From positions 1 to 14,073 of the forward strand of contig CADBLW010000026.1 in assembly GCA_902795625.1 (NCBI GenBank): 14,073 bases of DNA, written 5' to 3'. The translations under genes were made by a program, and so were the position numbers. This document shows, piece after piece, positions 1-6,869 of this stretch. The notes below the pieces were generated by a model, which did not search any database, was not told where the DNA came from, and saw nothing but the letters and a program-made list of their open reading frames with translations. Within the stretch, counting starts at the first letter, position 1. Each line of letters starts with the position of its first letter. This stretch comes from an uncultured Lachnospiraceae bacterium. Lineage in GTDB: Bacteria; Bacillota; Clostridia; Lachnospirales; Lachnospiraceae.

Positions 1-521
1 ACAGAGTATGTCACGTCGTCGGCGTACACCGTGTCCGTGACGGGGTAGCCCGCCTCCGCGATGCGGTAGGAGATCTTGCCGCCGGCGGTGTAATCGGCGC
101 GGATGGTCACGGGGACTGCCTGCCTGCGCACCGCGACGGTACAGTGGGCAAGGCCTTCCTTGACAGCGTCGCGGTATGCCCGCGTGAGGCCGCCGGTGCC
201 GAGGAGAATGCCGCCGAAGTAGCGCGTCACGACGACGCACACGTCGCGCAGTTCCTCCGCGAGGAGAATGTCGAGCATGGGGCGTCCGGCGGTGTGCGGC
301 GGCTCGCCGTCGTCGCTGCAGCGGGTGAGTTCCGCGCCCCTGCCGATCACGAAGGCGGAGCAGTTGTGGCGCGCATCCCAGTAGCGCTTCTTCTGCTGCT
401 CGATGAACGCGGCGGCTTCGTCTTCGGAGGTCACCGGCGCGAGGGTCGCGATAAAGCGGGAACGCTTGATCTCGATCTCGCCCTGACCGCCGGAATAAAG
501 ATATCGGATCGATGGAGTCAT
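1..521 (-). CDS. YigZ/IMPACT (UPF0029) family protein, C-terminus beyond window
   Basis: A YigZ-family protein related to eukaryotic IMPACT; its molecular role in bacteria is not firmly known, and a link to translation or RNA binding is only inferred from the family. The reading frame on the minus strand gives MTPSIRYLYSGGQGEIEIKR at the start and then the family signatures: SDDGEPPHTAGRPM at residues 69-82, followed by a VVTRYFGGILLGTGGLTRAY stretch. About 173 codons are visible and the stop lies outside the window; full-length members are usually a little over 200 residues, so the second (UPF0029 C-terminal) domain is cut. The start at 521 is preceded by AAGGAAAG at a suitable distance. It lies 44 bases downstream of the DUF4250 gene on the same strand with no visible terminator between, so the two are probably co-transcribed. 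Confidence 0.92.
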   Translation of the reverse strand, partial: MTPSIRYLYSGGQGEIEIKRSRFIATLAPVTSEDEAAAFIEQQKKRYWDARHNCSAFVIGRGAELTRCSDDGEPPHTAGRPMLDILLAEELRDVCVVVTRYFGGILLGTGGLTRAYRDAVKEGLAHCTVAVRRQAVPVTIRADYTAGGKISYRIAEAGYPVTDTVYADDVTYS

Positions 522-565
522 AGTGGCTTTCCTTGACAATTTAACGGTATGTATGTAAACTTGTA

Positions 566-739
566 TCAGCGAATGCTGTTGGTCTCGCGGTCGTAATGGT
601 AACCGGATTCCGCGAGGCGCGCAAGCAGTTCGTCCTCGGAGATATCCTCTTCCTCGCACAGTGCGCTGAGCGAGTCGTAGTAATCCCGAAGTTTGAGATT
701 CAGATAGCTGACAAGCATGGCAGGATCCTGCGGCAACAT
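566..739 (-). CDS. DUF4250 domain-containing small protein
   Basis: A 57-residue protein beginning MLPQDPAMLVSYLNLKLRDY, which matches the conserved opening of the DUF4250 family (ML-P-DP-ML-S-N-KLRDYY) that I know from Clostridia. The remainder is acidic and helical, with a short EDISEDELLARL segment resembling a small helical DNA- or protein-binding motif. No function is established for the family. A longer open frame runs upstream to 808, but the start at 739 fits both the family N-terminus and a ribosome binding site (AAAGGA about 10 bases upstream). The longer frame would also have to begin within the -35 element of the promoter described at 780-808. It is probably the first gene of a two-gene unit with the YigZ-family gene. 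Confidence 0.85.
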   Translation of the reverse strand: MLPQDPAMLVSYLNLKLRDYYDSLSALCEEEDISEDELLARLAESGYHYDRETNSIR

Positions 740-779
740 GGCAAAGCATTCCTTTCCGGGTTGTTTTTGAGACACTGCC

Positions 780-808
780 ATTGTAGCACGGAAGCATGCA
801 AGAAACAA
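780..808 (-). promoter_or_regulatory. Sigma-A type promoter for the DUF4250/YigZ unit
   Basis: On the minus strand TTGTTT (808-803), a 17-base spacer (802-786) and TACAAT (785-780), with an extended -10 TGC just before the -10 hexamer. The predicted start of transcription is near 773, about 34 bases ahead of the DUF4250 start codon. This is a good match to the housekeeping consensus but is unverified. Confidence 0.7.
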
Positions 809-828
809 TCGGTTACCGGGAGAATACC

Positions 829-1155
829 ATGAGAAAAACCCCGAAATTTCCTATCGCGGTGCTGACGATCACACTGCTTTTATTTATCACATCGCTGGTG
901 CTCGCATTTGTCGGAGCGTTCCGGAGCGGAGCGCAGGACCCGCTCTTTAAGACCGGAGCAGCCGGCTTTTTGATCGTGCCGTCGTTCGGATGGCTGATGG
1001 TTGTGATCTACAACCGTGTTCACGGGGGAGAAACGGACCTGTCCGTTCAGGCGGCGCGCAGGGACGCGAAGACGGAAGAGGAACCGGAGCTTTCGGACGC
1101 TGCGGAAGAATTTTCTGAAGAAGAGCCGGAGCAGACGAAACCGGAGGATAAGTGA
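829..1155 (+). CDS. Small two-helix membrane protein of unknown function
   Basis: I do not recognise a family. The 108-residue product starts MRKTPKFPIAVLTITLLLFI. It has two hydrophobic helices, about residues 8-30 and 42-61, joined by a short loop (RSGAQDPLFKTG). The last 40 residues are a very acidic, Glu-rich tail (EEEPELSDAAEEFSEEEPEQ). With short N- and C-terminal ends and two helices, both ends are predicted cytoplasmic by the positive-inside pattern (K/R at the N-terminus). An in-frame ATG at 796 exists, but the ATG at 829 has GGGAG six to eight bases upstream and gives the natural membrane-protein start. Its stop overlaps the next start (TGATG), indicating translational coupling with the DUF4015 gene, so it may work with that membrane-anchored protein. 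Confidence 0.8.
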   Translation: MRKTPKFPIAVLTITLLLFITSLVLAFVGAFRSGAQDPLFKTGAAGFLIVPSFGWLMVVIYNRVHGGETDLSVQAARRDAKTEEEPELSDAAEEFSEEEPEQTKPEDK

Positions 1156-2495
1156 TGGCGAAACCAAACCCAAACAGATACGCGCGGGCAGCGGCCGGAA
1201 GAAGACGGTCGGGCACGATGCGGGCCAGAAGGCGGAGGCAAATGCTCTGCATCCTGGTCTGCTTTGTCGTATGCGCGATCGCCGGATGGTACGGATATCA
1301 CTCCATCGCCAAGACCGAGAAGCCGCAGATCATACTGCCCACGCCCACCCCTACGGTGGCGGTTAAGGATATCAGCGACGCAGGCTCCCAGCCGGCGCTT
1401 CCGTACAATCTGTACATGCAGAAGTATCTTGATTCTCTCGATGCGAATGACATCTGGATGGAGGATTTCATCGACACGAGAACGCCCAGACCGGTCGTCA
1501 AGGGCATGTATCAGACGGCCAACATGATGGAGAAACAGATGGACTACATCCTGGATCTCCTGGATACCACGGGACTGAACGCGGTCATTTTCGACCTCAA
1601 GGAGGACAACGGTTACCTCACGGTCCGCGTGCAGTCGGAGCTGCTGCGGGAGAAGGGCAAGTTGGATCCCCGTATCTCCGACATCAGCAAGATCATCAAC
1701 GTGCTCAAGGAGCACAATGTCTACTGTATCGCGCGAGTCGTGTGCTTCCGTGATTTTGCGACCGGCGAGAAGAGCCCGGATTTTGCGCTGAAGAAGAAGG
1801 ACGGAACCCGGTACAAGGACAATGAAGGCCACTACTGGCTGAACCCCTTCAATCAGGACCTGTGGGAATTCCTGGTGGAGATCGGCCGCGAGGCGGCGCG
1901 CATCGGATTTGACGAGGTCAACTTCGACTACTGCCGTTTTGCCACCAACAAGATCTCGGAGGCGGACTTCGGACAGGAGCTGACGAACGAGAACAAGGAG
2001 GCGGCGATCACGGGATTTGTCCGCTACGCCTGTGAAGAGCTGAAGCCCATGGGCGTGTTCGTTTCCGTCGACGTATTCGGTGTCGTCTTAAGCAGCGTGA
2101 TCGACGCGGCTGCGGTCGGCCAGAACTACGCGGAGATGGCGCGCTATGTTGACTACATCTGCCCGATGGTCTACCCGTCGCACTACACTTCCGGCTACTA
2201 CAACCTGAAGGTGCCGGACGCCCAACCGTACGAGCTGATATACAACGCGATGCTCGATTCGAAGAAGAAGCTTGCCGCCAACAAGGCGAGAGGCAGGTGC
2301 GCTGAGGTGCGCCCGTGGATGCAGGCATTTACCGCGTCCTGGGTCAAGGGCCATATCGACTACGGTCCGGAGCAGATGACGGCGCAGTTCAAGGGCGTCT
2401 ATGATGCCGGCTACACCAGCTGGCTGCTGTGGAACCCTGCCGGTTCTTACTCCAAGCTGAAGTCGTCGCTTGAGAATCCGGAGGATAGTCCGTGA
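1155..2495 (+). CDS. Membrane-anchored DUF4015 putative glycoside hydrolase
   Basis: A 446-residue protein. The first 29 residues are strongly basic (RRRRQ just before the membrane). A single helix at about 30-48 (MLCILVCFVVCAIAGWYGY) acts as a signal anchor, then a Thr/Pro spacer (LPTPTPTVAV), and an extracytoplasmic domain from about residue 115 to the end. That domain shows the DUF4015 (GH13-like barrel) landmarks in order: VKGMYQTA, LNAVIFDLKEDNG, FDEVNFDYCRFA, VFVSVDVFG, DYICPMVYPSHY, RPWMQAF and WLLWNPAG. Family members are regarded as putative polysaccharide hydrolases acting at the cell surface; the substrate is unknown. The acidic residues in FDYCRF, SVDVFG and near VYP are candidates for catalysis. 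A GTG at 1152 is possible, but ATG at 1155 has GGAGG seven bases upstream. It is coupled to the gene before it. Confidence 0.9.
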   Translation: MAKPNPNRYARAAAGRRRSGTMRARRRRQMLCILVCFVVCAIAGWYGYHSIAKTEKPQIILPTPTPTVAVKDISDAGSQPALPYNLYMQKYLDSLDANDIWMEDFIDTRTPRPVVKGMYQTANMMEKQMDYILDLLDTTGLNAVIFDLKEDNGYLTVRVQSELLREKGKLDPRISDISKIINVLKEHNVYCIARVVCFRDFATGEKSPDFALKKKDGTRYKDNEGHYWLNPFNQDLWEFLVEIGREAARIGFDEVNFDYCRFATNKISEADFGQELTNENKEAAITGFVRYACEELKPMGVFVSVDVFGVVLSSVIDAAAVGQNYAEMARYVDYICPMVYPSHYTSGYYNLKVPDAQPYELIYNAMLDSKKKLAANKARGRCAEVRPWMQAFTASWVKGHIDYGPEQMTAQFKGVYDAGYTSWLLWNPAGSYSKLKSSLENPEDSP

Positions 2496-2515
2496 TGCTG
2501 CAGGTGCTTTCCTGA

Positions 2516-2536
2516 ACGGATGCAGACGGCATCCGT
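2516..2536 (+). terminator. Hairpin after the DUF4015 gene, weak terminator candidate
   Basis: ACGGATGC and GCATCCGT form a perfect 8-bp stem with a 5-base loop, 20 bases after the DUF4015 stop codon. There is no U-rich tract after it, so it could be a transcript 3' end stabiliser or part of the following leader rather than an intrinsic terminator. Confidence 0.35.
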
Positions 2537-2590
2537 GTGAATGTATACTTTGGAAAATGAACGGTGATCCGGAGATTAGGTCATCGTAGG

Positions 2591-2620
2591 GCGGGGAGTG
2601 CGAACGATCGCGCTTCCCGC
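2591..2620 (+). promoter_or_regulatory. 12-bp leader hairpin with a competing partner
   Basis: GCGGGGAGTGCG (2591-2602) pairs with CGCGCTTCCCGC (2609-2620) around a 6-base loop, with two G-U pairs. The CCCGC of the right arm can instead pair with GCGGG at 2627-2631. The two folds exclude one another, which is the arrangement seen in switching leaders. Confidence 0.45.
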
Positions 2621-2638
2621 ATAATTGCGGGGGAATAA

Positions 2639-2670
2639 CGAAACTCGGGAACAGGGGGTCAGGAGTTTCG
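2639..2670 (+). promoter_or_regulatory. Leader hairpin covering an upstream Shine-Dalgarno
   Basis: CGAAACTC (2639-2646) is a perfect complement of GAGTTTCG (2663-2670), with a 16-base loop. The right arm includes most of AGGAG (2661-2665), which is the ribosome binding site for the alternative in-frame ATG at 2676. Formation of this stem would favour the later start at 2715. Confidence 0.45.
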
Positions 2671-2678
2671 GACAGATG

Positions 2679-2714
2679 AAAGGAGTTCGCGTCGGGGGAC
2701 GCGAAATAGTAGTT
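2679..2714 (+). promoter_or_regulatory. Shine-Dalgarno separated from AUG by a perfect hairpin
   Basis: AAAGGAG at 2679-2685 is followed at once by TTCGCGTC (2686-2693), a GGGG loop (2694-2697) and GACGCGAA (2698-2705), a perfect 8-bp stem. Nine bases then lead to the ATG at 2715. Linear spacing is 29 bases, too long for initiation, but with the stem folded the Shine-Dalgarno lies nine bases from the ATG. Known precedents exist for hairpins that bridge a distant Shine-Dalgarno to its start, for example phage T4 gene 38. Confidence 0.55.
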
Positions 2715-5066
2715 ATGCAAAAAAAGAATATCAGTTTGCTCGGAAACCGAGCCGGCATTATCCTGCTGGCTTTTTTGTTGTGCGCCGGAATGCTTGCCGG
2801 CTGCAGCAAGGACGAGAAGAAGAACGGTACGGAGGACGCGGCAACGGCAACCGTCACGGTGCCTGCGAGCGCAACCTCGTCGCCGACGCCGACGGTGCCG
2901 TTTATGAAGACGGCGTATGAGACCGTCGGACGGAACGACGTCTACCGCGTACCGTGGTCGACTCCCGAGGGCGAGTGGATGACGATGAACACGATGTGCG
3001 AGGGAGAGTATGCGCTGTTGTGGCTGAATCCTGCCTACGATTCGGTCGAGAACGACGCGGTCAATGCGTTTCTGCTGATGAGACCGGCGGTGAACGCGGA
3101 GCAGAGCTTTGTCAAGGTGGAGTATCCGATCACCGGACCGAGGCTGCTGGCGAACGGCACGGTCATCCTCGAGGAGCAGGACACCGGCCGCCTCCACGTG
3201 CTTGACAGCACGCTGAAGGAGACAGGCAGCTTCCTGCCGAGCGGGGAGGATGGGTCGTTCCTGCTCGGAGTTTCGGAGGACGGTCTGCTGTGGAATGAGG
3301 ATAAGCAAAACGGAACGCTGCTGGCGACCGATCTGAAGGGACAGCCCGCGGGCGAGTATACTATTGATCCGAGGTACGAGATAACCTCGTATCTCTGCAC
3401 CGAGGGAGGCAGCAAGGCCTTCACGGCGAAAAATGTAAGTACTTCGGAGATCCTGTATTGCTTCCTCTCCGCGTCCGGAGAGCTCACATACCGGGACGAG
3501 AACGAGGCATTGCTCGGGGATGACTGGAAGGCGGAACGGATCGCTCCGCTGAGCGCGCCGCTCAACGTGGTCTCCGACAGCACCTGGTTTTTCCACGCGC
3601 CTTCGGATTATCGCAAGGGCGTCGCTTTTCCGAAAGCAACGGAGAGTGAGCAGGTCAATTTCGTCCGGGGTGATACGATGGGCAGCATCGAGTACCGAAG
3701 CAACGGATCGGATCCCATGGTGATGGGATACCGCCTTTACGATATGAAACAGAGGACGGTCTCCGAAGTGCTGTACGCTCCGGAGATTCCCGGTTACTTC
3801 TACCTCGGGATGCGGGGAACGGTCGGCGACGGCATCGTGCTGTTAGAAGGAAGCAAGGAGGATGGCGGCAGCGAACTTTTGTTGTGGGACGCGTCGCACA
3901 CCGAATCCCCGATCGCGGGCTTCTGCGATTTCGCGAAGGACGACCTTTCGGAGTGCCTCGCGGCGCTTTTGAAGGAGGCAGAAGGGTACGGCATCGTGAT
4001 CACGCCGGACCGCACGACGGACGACGGGACGCTCACGTCCCTCGGGGATTTCATGGCGGAGATCGAGTTCGTCAACTCGTTCCTGATCACGGCGAAGAAC
4101 GATCCGGAGCTTCTGAAGACAAGTAATGGTGACGCGATCCGGCCGGAAAATATGCGCAACAACGACGGGGCAACCTACACCTTTAACCCGCACGTATTTT
4201 CCAAATTCTATACGAAGGAGCACGGCGAGAAGCGGAGAGACGCATTTTTCGCGTACGTGGACGCGGTCCGCGCGGGCGAGGACCGCTACCGCTGCACCGA
4301 GGGAGACGCTGCCTGGAGCAGCGGACGGTTCGCTCTCATGTTTTTCCCTTACGCGGGGTTGTACGTCGACGCGGAGTACACCGGGGACGGCTGGGCGGAT
4401 ATCATCTACAAGATCCCGAAGGAGGAGTTCCTCGCGAAGGAGCGGGAGTTTGAGGCGAGGATCGAGGAGATCTTAAACAATATTCTTGAGGACGATTACA
4501 CGGATTTTGAGAAGGCGCTGGCGCTTTATGAGTTCGTGACGGAATACACGGTCTACGACTACGAGATGATGGAGCACAACGGCGAGGAGGAGTGGAACGT
4601 GAAGCAGTCCGCCTACCGGGTCCTCGATGAGCAGCAGGGAATCTGCGGTGAGATCGCGATCCTGTACCAGTACCTGGGACTGCAGTGCGGGATCGATGTC
4701 GACGAGGTTGTCGGTGCTCCGTTCGAGTACGGCGCGGATTCGCACGCGTGGAATTACATCTGCCTGGACGGAACAGGGTACCTGATCGACGCCACGTGGG
4801 GCCTCACGGAGAGACGGAAGCCGGACCTGAAGTATTTCCTCTTCACGGACGAGTTGCGCGAGACGAGAGACGGCTACGACAGCGCCTCCTACGATGTCGG
4901 CTTCAACGGAATGTACGGGGCGCGGAAGAAATTTTCCTTCGAGTGTGAGGACGAGCGATACGCCGACCTCTGGGAGGGAACCTACGTTGCGTTCGACGAG
5001 GAGCAGAATTGCATTTTCTACCGTGACCTGAACGGCAGCATGAAGCGGTTTGAGTACGGGGAGTGA
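2715..5066 (+). CDS. Lipoprotein with C-terminal transglutaminase-like domain
   Basis: A 783-residue predicted surface lipoprotein. The start at 2715 gives MQKKNISLLGNRAGIILLAF followed by the lipobox LAGC with Cys30, so lipid attachment and export are predicted; an in-frame ATG at 2676 would add 13 basic residues. A Thr/Pro spacer (ATSSPTPTVPFM) follows. The next 500 residues contain repeated WNED/YRLYDMK-like beta segments suggestive of a propeller-like scaffold, which I cannot assign. Near residues 635-700 lies a transglutaminase-like core: Cys644 in QGICGEIAILYQYL, His677 in DSHAWNYICLDG and Asp692 in LIDATWG, the correct order and spacing for the Cys-His-Asp triad. Such domains act as thiol peptidases or cross-linking enzymes. 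The substrate is unknown; a cell-wall or protein target outside the cell is inferred. A terminator follows at 5112-5142. Confidence 0.85.
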   Translation: MQKKNISLLGNRAGIILLAFLLCAGMLAGCSKDEKKNGTEDAATATVTVPASATSSPTPTVPFMKTAYETVGRNDVYRVPWSTPEGEWMTMNTMCEGEYALLWLNPAYDSVENDAVNAFLLMRPAVNAEQSFVKVEYPITGPRLLANGTVILEEQDTGRLHVLDSTLKETGSFLPSGEDGSFLLGVSEDGLLWNEDKQNGTLLATDLKGQPAGEYTIDPRYEITSYLCTEGGSKAFTAKNVSTSEILYCFLSASGELTYRDENEALLGDDWKAERIAPLSAPLNVVSDSTWFFHAPSDYRKGVAFPKATESEQVNFVRGDTMGSIEYRSNGSDPMVMGYRLYDMKQRTVSEVLYAPEIPGYFYLGMRGTVGDGIVLLEGSKEDGGSELLLWDASHTESPIAGFCDFAKDDLSECLAALLKEAEGYGIVITPDRTTDDGTLTSLGDFMAEIEFVNSFLITAKNDPELLKTSNGDAIRPENMRNNDGATYTFNPHVFSKFYTKEHGEKRRDAFFAYVDAVRAGEDRYRCTEGDAAWSSGRFALMFFPYAGLYVDAEYTGDGWADIIYKIPKEEFLAKEREFEARIEEILNNILEDDYTDFEKALALYEFVTEYTVYDYEMMEHNGEEEWNVKQSAYRVLDEQQGICGEIAILYQYLGLQCGIDVDEVVGAPFEYGADSHAWNYICLDGTGYLIDATWGLTERRKPDLKYFLFTDELRETRDGYDSASYDVGFNGMYGARKKFSFECEDERYADLWEGTYVAFDEEQNCIFYRDLNGSMKRFEYGE

Positions 5067-5111
5067 CCGGAGAAAACAGGACAGGGACAGTTTGTTTTCC
5101 GAAGAAACAGC

Positions 5112-5142
5112 GAAAGAGGACACTCATCGAGTGCCCTCTTTC
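5112..5142 (+). terminator. Terminator between convergent genes
   Basis: GAAAGAGG (5112-5119) pairs with CCTCTTTC (5135-5142), extended past one A/C mismatch by CACTC/GAGTG around a 3-base loop. On the plus strand it is followed by TTACTG and includes a CTTTCTT tract, so it fits the end of the lipoprotein gene. Because the next gene ends at 5168 on the other strand, it may work in both directions, although the minus-strand U tract is poor. Confidence 0.65.
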
Positions 5143-5167
5143 TTACTGCTATGAAGAACGTTACGGA

Positions 5168-6160
5168 TCAGTCACCGAAGCTGAACATCCAGTCTCTGAG
5201 GAGCCGGTCTGCCGTATCTGCTATGTTAATTGCGTCGTAGTAGAACAGACTGATATGGTATTCCACCTTGTTCTCTGCCCAGAAGTACTCCTTGTCGACC
5301 CTGGCCAGGTCCGCGCTTACCCCTTGATCGTCGTGGTTCGTATATACGATCTGGAACTCGCGGTTATTAAACGTAACGCTGTCAGTCGTAAATAGAGGTT
5401 CGTTGCCCGAATCGCCGCCGCTGACGGATGTATACAGGATTGCCCGTGAAACCTCGTCATATTCGGTGATCACATAGTAGTTCAGATACGTGGTTATGGT
5501 ATCGATCGAATACCCGACAGAGAGATTGATCCAGCAGACCCGGAAGTCGGGAACCTCCGCGGGATCGCTCGGTCTGTCCGGGAAACGCGGGTCTGTGCCG
5601 ATGATCTGGATATATATATCAAACGGGGTATAGTCCTGCATGAACGACGGGAAAATGATCCTGTCGCAGCCGATGTAATCAAACGCCTCCTGTAAGGTTT
5701 GAAATTTGATCGTACAGAAGCCGGCAAGACCGTCGCTCAGGGTTATGTTCTCCGCCGTTTCGGCGCCCGGAGTGTAGTTGTCGGGATCGTGCAGACGGTA
5801 CCAGTTCGCCAGCATGTACTGCGTGGAGTTCAGAATATCGCCTGTGACTTCGGACAGCGGGATCCGCATGTCCTCGTTCGGCTGGAACGACATGGTCGAA
5901 TTGCCTTCCTCATCCGTCCCGGTGCTCACGACACCGCCGCGGTTTCCGATGAGGCCGGTCGCGTACGCGGCGACTGTGCCGAGCAAGAGAACCATGCATG
6001 CCGCCAGAAGGAACATCATTTTTCTACGCGCAGGGCGCCTCACCGCAACCTTCCCGGAAGAAGTGTCGCCGTTCATCGCCTGTATCCGGAGCTGCTCCGT
6101 GTCGCGGAGCAGGGACTCATCGATCTTGCCGATGGCGTCCAGTAATTGCTCTCTATTCAT
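5168..6160 (-). CDS. Membrane anti-sigma factor partner of the ECF sigma
   Basis: A 330-residue single-pass membrane protein. Residues 1-47 form a charged cytoplasmic segment (MNREQLLDAIGKIDESLLRD and a basic RRPARRK stop) that would hold the sigma factor. One helix runs at about 48-70 (MMFLLAACMVLLLGTVAAYA), and about 255 residues lie outside the membrane. The C-terminal part (EYFWAENKVEYHISLFYYD and IADTADRLLRDW) resembles DUF4367-like extracellular domains of Clostridial anti-sigma proteins; this resemblance is from memory and moderate. The start ATG lies inside the end of the sigma gene with an 8-base overlap and an AAGGAGG site six bases upstream. This gives stoichiometric co-expression, the usual design of ECF sigma/anti-sigma pairs. 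The signal sensed by the outer domain is unknown. Confidence 0.8.
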   Translation of the reverse strand: MNREQLLDAIGKIDESLLRDTEQLRIQAMNGDTSSGKVAVRRPARRKMMFLLAACMVLLLGTVAAYATGLIGNRGGVVSTGTDEEGNSTMSFQPNEDMRIPLSEVTGDILNSTQYMLANWYRLHDPDNYTPGAETAENITLSDGLAGFCTIKFQTLQEAFDYIGCDRIIFPSFMQDYTPFDIYIQIIGTDPRFPDRPSDPAEVPDFRVCWINLSVGYSIDTITTYLNYYVITEYDEVSRAILYTSVSGGDSGNEPLFTTDSVTFNNREFQIVYTNHDDQGVSADLARVDKEYFWAENKVEYHISLFYYDAINIADTADRLLRDWMFSFGD

Positions 6161-6713
6161 ATAAGCCCTCCTTCTTCAAAAACTTCTTCAGTTTCCGTCG
6201 CACGCGGTAAAGCATACTCTTGGCCTTCGATTCGCTCATTCCGCAGTACGACGCCATGTCCTTGAGGGAGTCAAAATAGAAATACCGTCCGAGAAACAAG
6301 TGCCGGGCTTCCGCCGGCAAATCCTTAATGAACCGGGCTATCGCCTCCTCCAGGAGACCGTCATCATGCTCCGTCACAACGGAGGCGGGATCTTCGATGA
6401 CATCACCGAGTTCTTCGAGGGATATCGCATATTCCGCGCCCTGACGTTTCTGCCGTTGCCGGTAGCGCAACCGATCGATCGCCTTCTGTCTCGTGATCTT
6501 GATGAGGTAGGCGGAGAGGACCTCCGGCCGGTAATCAGGCATGGAATTCCAAGCGGTCAAATACGTGTCGTTCACGCACTCCTCCGCGTCCTGCTCATCC
6601 CCCAAAATCTGCAGGGCAACCTTCATCAGGTATCGCTGATACCGATTCATGGTTTCCCGTATCGCCTGCTCATCGCGCTGAAAAAACAGTTCAACAATCT
6701 CTGCGTCAGTCAT
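6153..6713 (-). CDS. ECF-type RNA polymerase sigma factor
   Basis: A 186-residue sigma-70 family protein of the extracytoplasmic-function group. Region 2 covers about residues 20-92, including LGDEQDAEECVNDTYLTAWN (the -10 recognition and core-binding helix) and ITRQKAIDRLRYRQR. Region 4 covers about 130-180, with a helix-turn-helix visible in DSLKDMASYCGMSESKAKSM followed by a Lys/Arg-rich recognition end. There is no region 1 or 3, as expected for this group. GGGAGG eight bases upstream of the ATG sets the start. It is first in a two-gene unit with its membrane anti-sigma partner and sits behind an ECF-like promoter (6755-6780), implying self-activation. Its other targets are not visible here with certainty. 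Confidence 0.93.
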   Translation of the reverse strand: MTDAEIVELFFQRDEQAIRETMNRYQRYLMKVALQILGDEQDAEECVNDTYLTAWNSMPDYRPEVLSAYLIKITRQKAIDRLRYRQRQKRQGAEYAISLEELGDVIEDPASVVTEHDDGLLEEAIARFIKDLPAEARHLFLGRYFYFDSLKDMASYCGMSESKAKSMLYRVRRKLKKFLKKEGLYE

Positions 6714-6754
6714 GCTTGTTACCTCCCTACGTGTTTCTTCCCCTCACCCTATCA

Positions 6755-6780
6755 TCCGACATCGCGGCCCGCAGGTTGCA
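6755..6780 (-). promoter_or_regulatory. Likely self-activated ECF sigma promoter
   Basis: On the minus strand TGCAAC (6780-6775), exactly 16 bases, then CGGA (6758-6755). This is very close to the TGAAAC-N16-CGTA type recognised by sigma-W-like ECF factors. It lies about 42 bases upstream of the sigma start codon, an expected position for autoregulation. Confidence 0.6.
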
Positions 6781-6818
6781 TTTTCCGAAAAAAGGAATTG
6801 ATATTTCTTCGGAAAATG
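6779..6818 (-). repeat. 11-bp inverted repeat abutting the ECF -35
   Basis: CATTTTCCGAA (6779-6789) and TTCGGAAAATG (6808-6818) are perfect inverted copies separated by an A/T-rich 18-base interval. The promoter-proximal arm overlaps the first two bases of the -35 element. It also follows the corA terminator on the same strand. It may be an operator, an UP-like element or a second terminator-like fold; the sequence alone does not decide. Confidence 0.55.
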
Positions 6819-6823
6819 AAAAA

Positions 6824-6852
6824 CGGGCGCAGGGGAGACTTCCCCGCGCCCG
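6824..6852 (-). terminator. Intrinsic terminator of the CorA-type gene
   Basis: On the minus strand CGGGCGC, GGGGA, a 4-base loop, TCCCC, a single bulged T and GCGCCCG form a 12-bp GC-rich stem, followed directly by TTTTT. It begins 17 bases after the stop codon at 6870. This is a textbook intrinsic terminator. Confidence 0.9.
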
Positions 6853-6869
6853 AAATGATTCGGTGATCC

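Larger units (their letters stand above)
2496..2714 (+). promoter_or_regulatory. Structured leader before the transglutaminase-like lipoprotein
   Basis: This 219-base interval has no convincing gene but is dense in inverted repeats. An 8-bp stem lies at 2516-2536, a 12-bp stem at 2591-2620 that competes with CCCGC/GCGGG at 2616-2631, an 8-bp stem at 2639-2670 that sequesters an AGGAG, and an 8-bp stem at 2686-2705 between a Shine-Dalgarno and the likely start. A weak -10-like TATACT is at 2544-2549 without a good -35, so a promoter within the interval is possible but not convincing; read-through from the upstream operon is equally possible. Confidence 0.5.

Noticed and set aside
740..828. Promoter for the plus-strand membrane protein gene
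   Set aside because: TTGTTT at 761-766 has only TAGCAC at the -10 position; not convincing enough to call, although transcription must start somewhere in or before this interval.
2495..2515. Six-codon frame MLQVLS overlapping the DUF4015 stop
   Set aside because: Very short with no ribosome binding site or conserved feature; a chance TGATG overlap.
2088..3596. 502-residue open frame on the minus strand across two genes
   Set aside because: It spans two well-supported plus-strand genes and their leader; the product is Arg-rich and unlike any family, as expected from GC-rich antisense frames.
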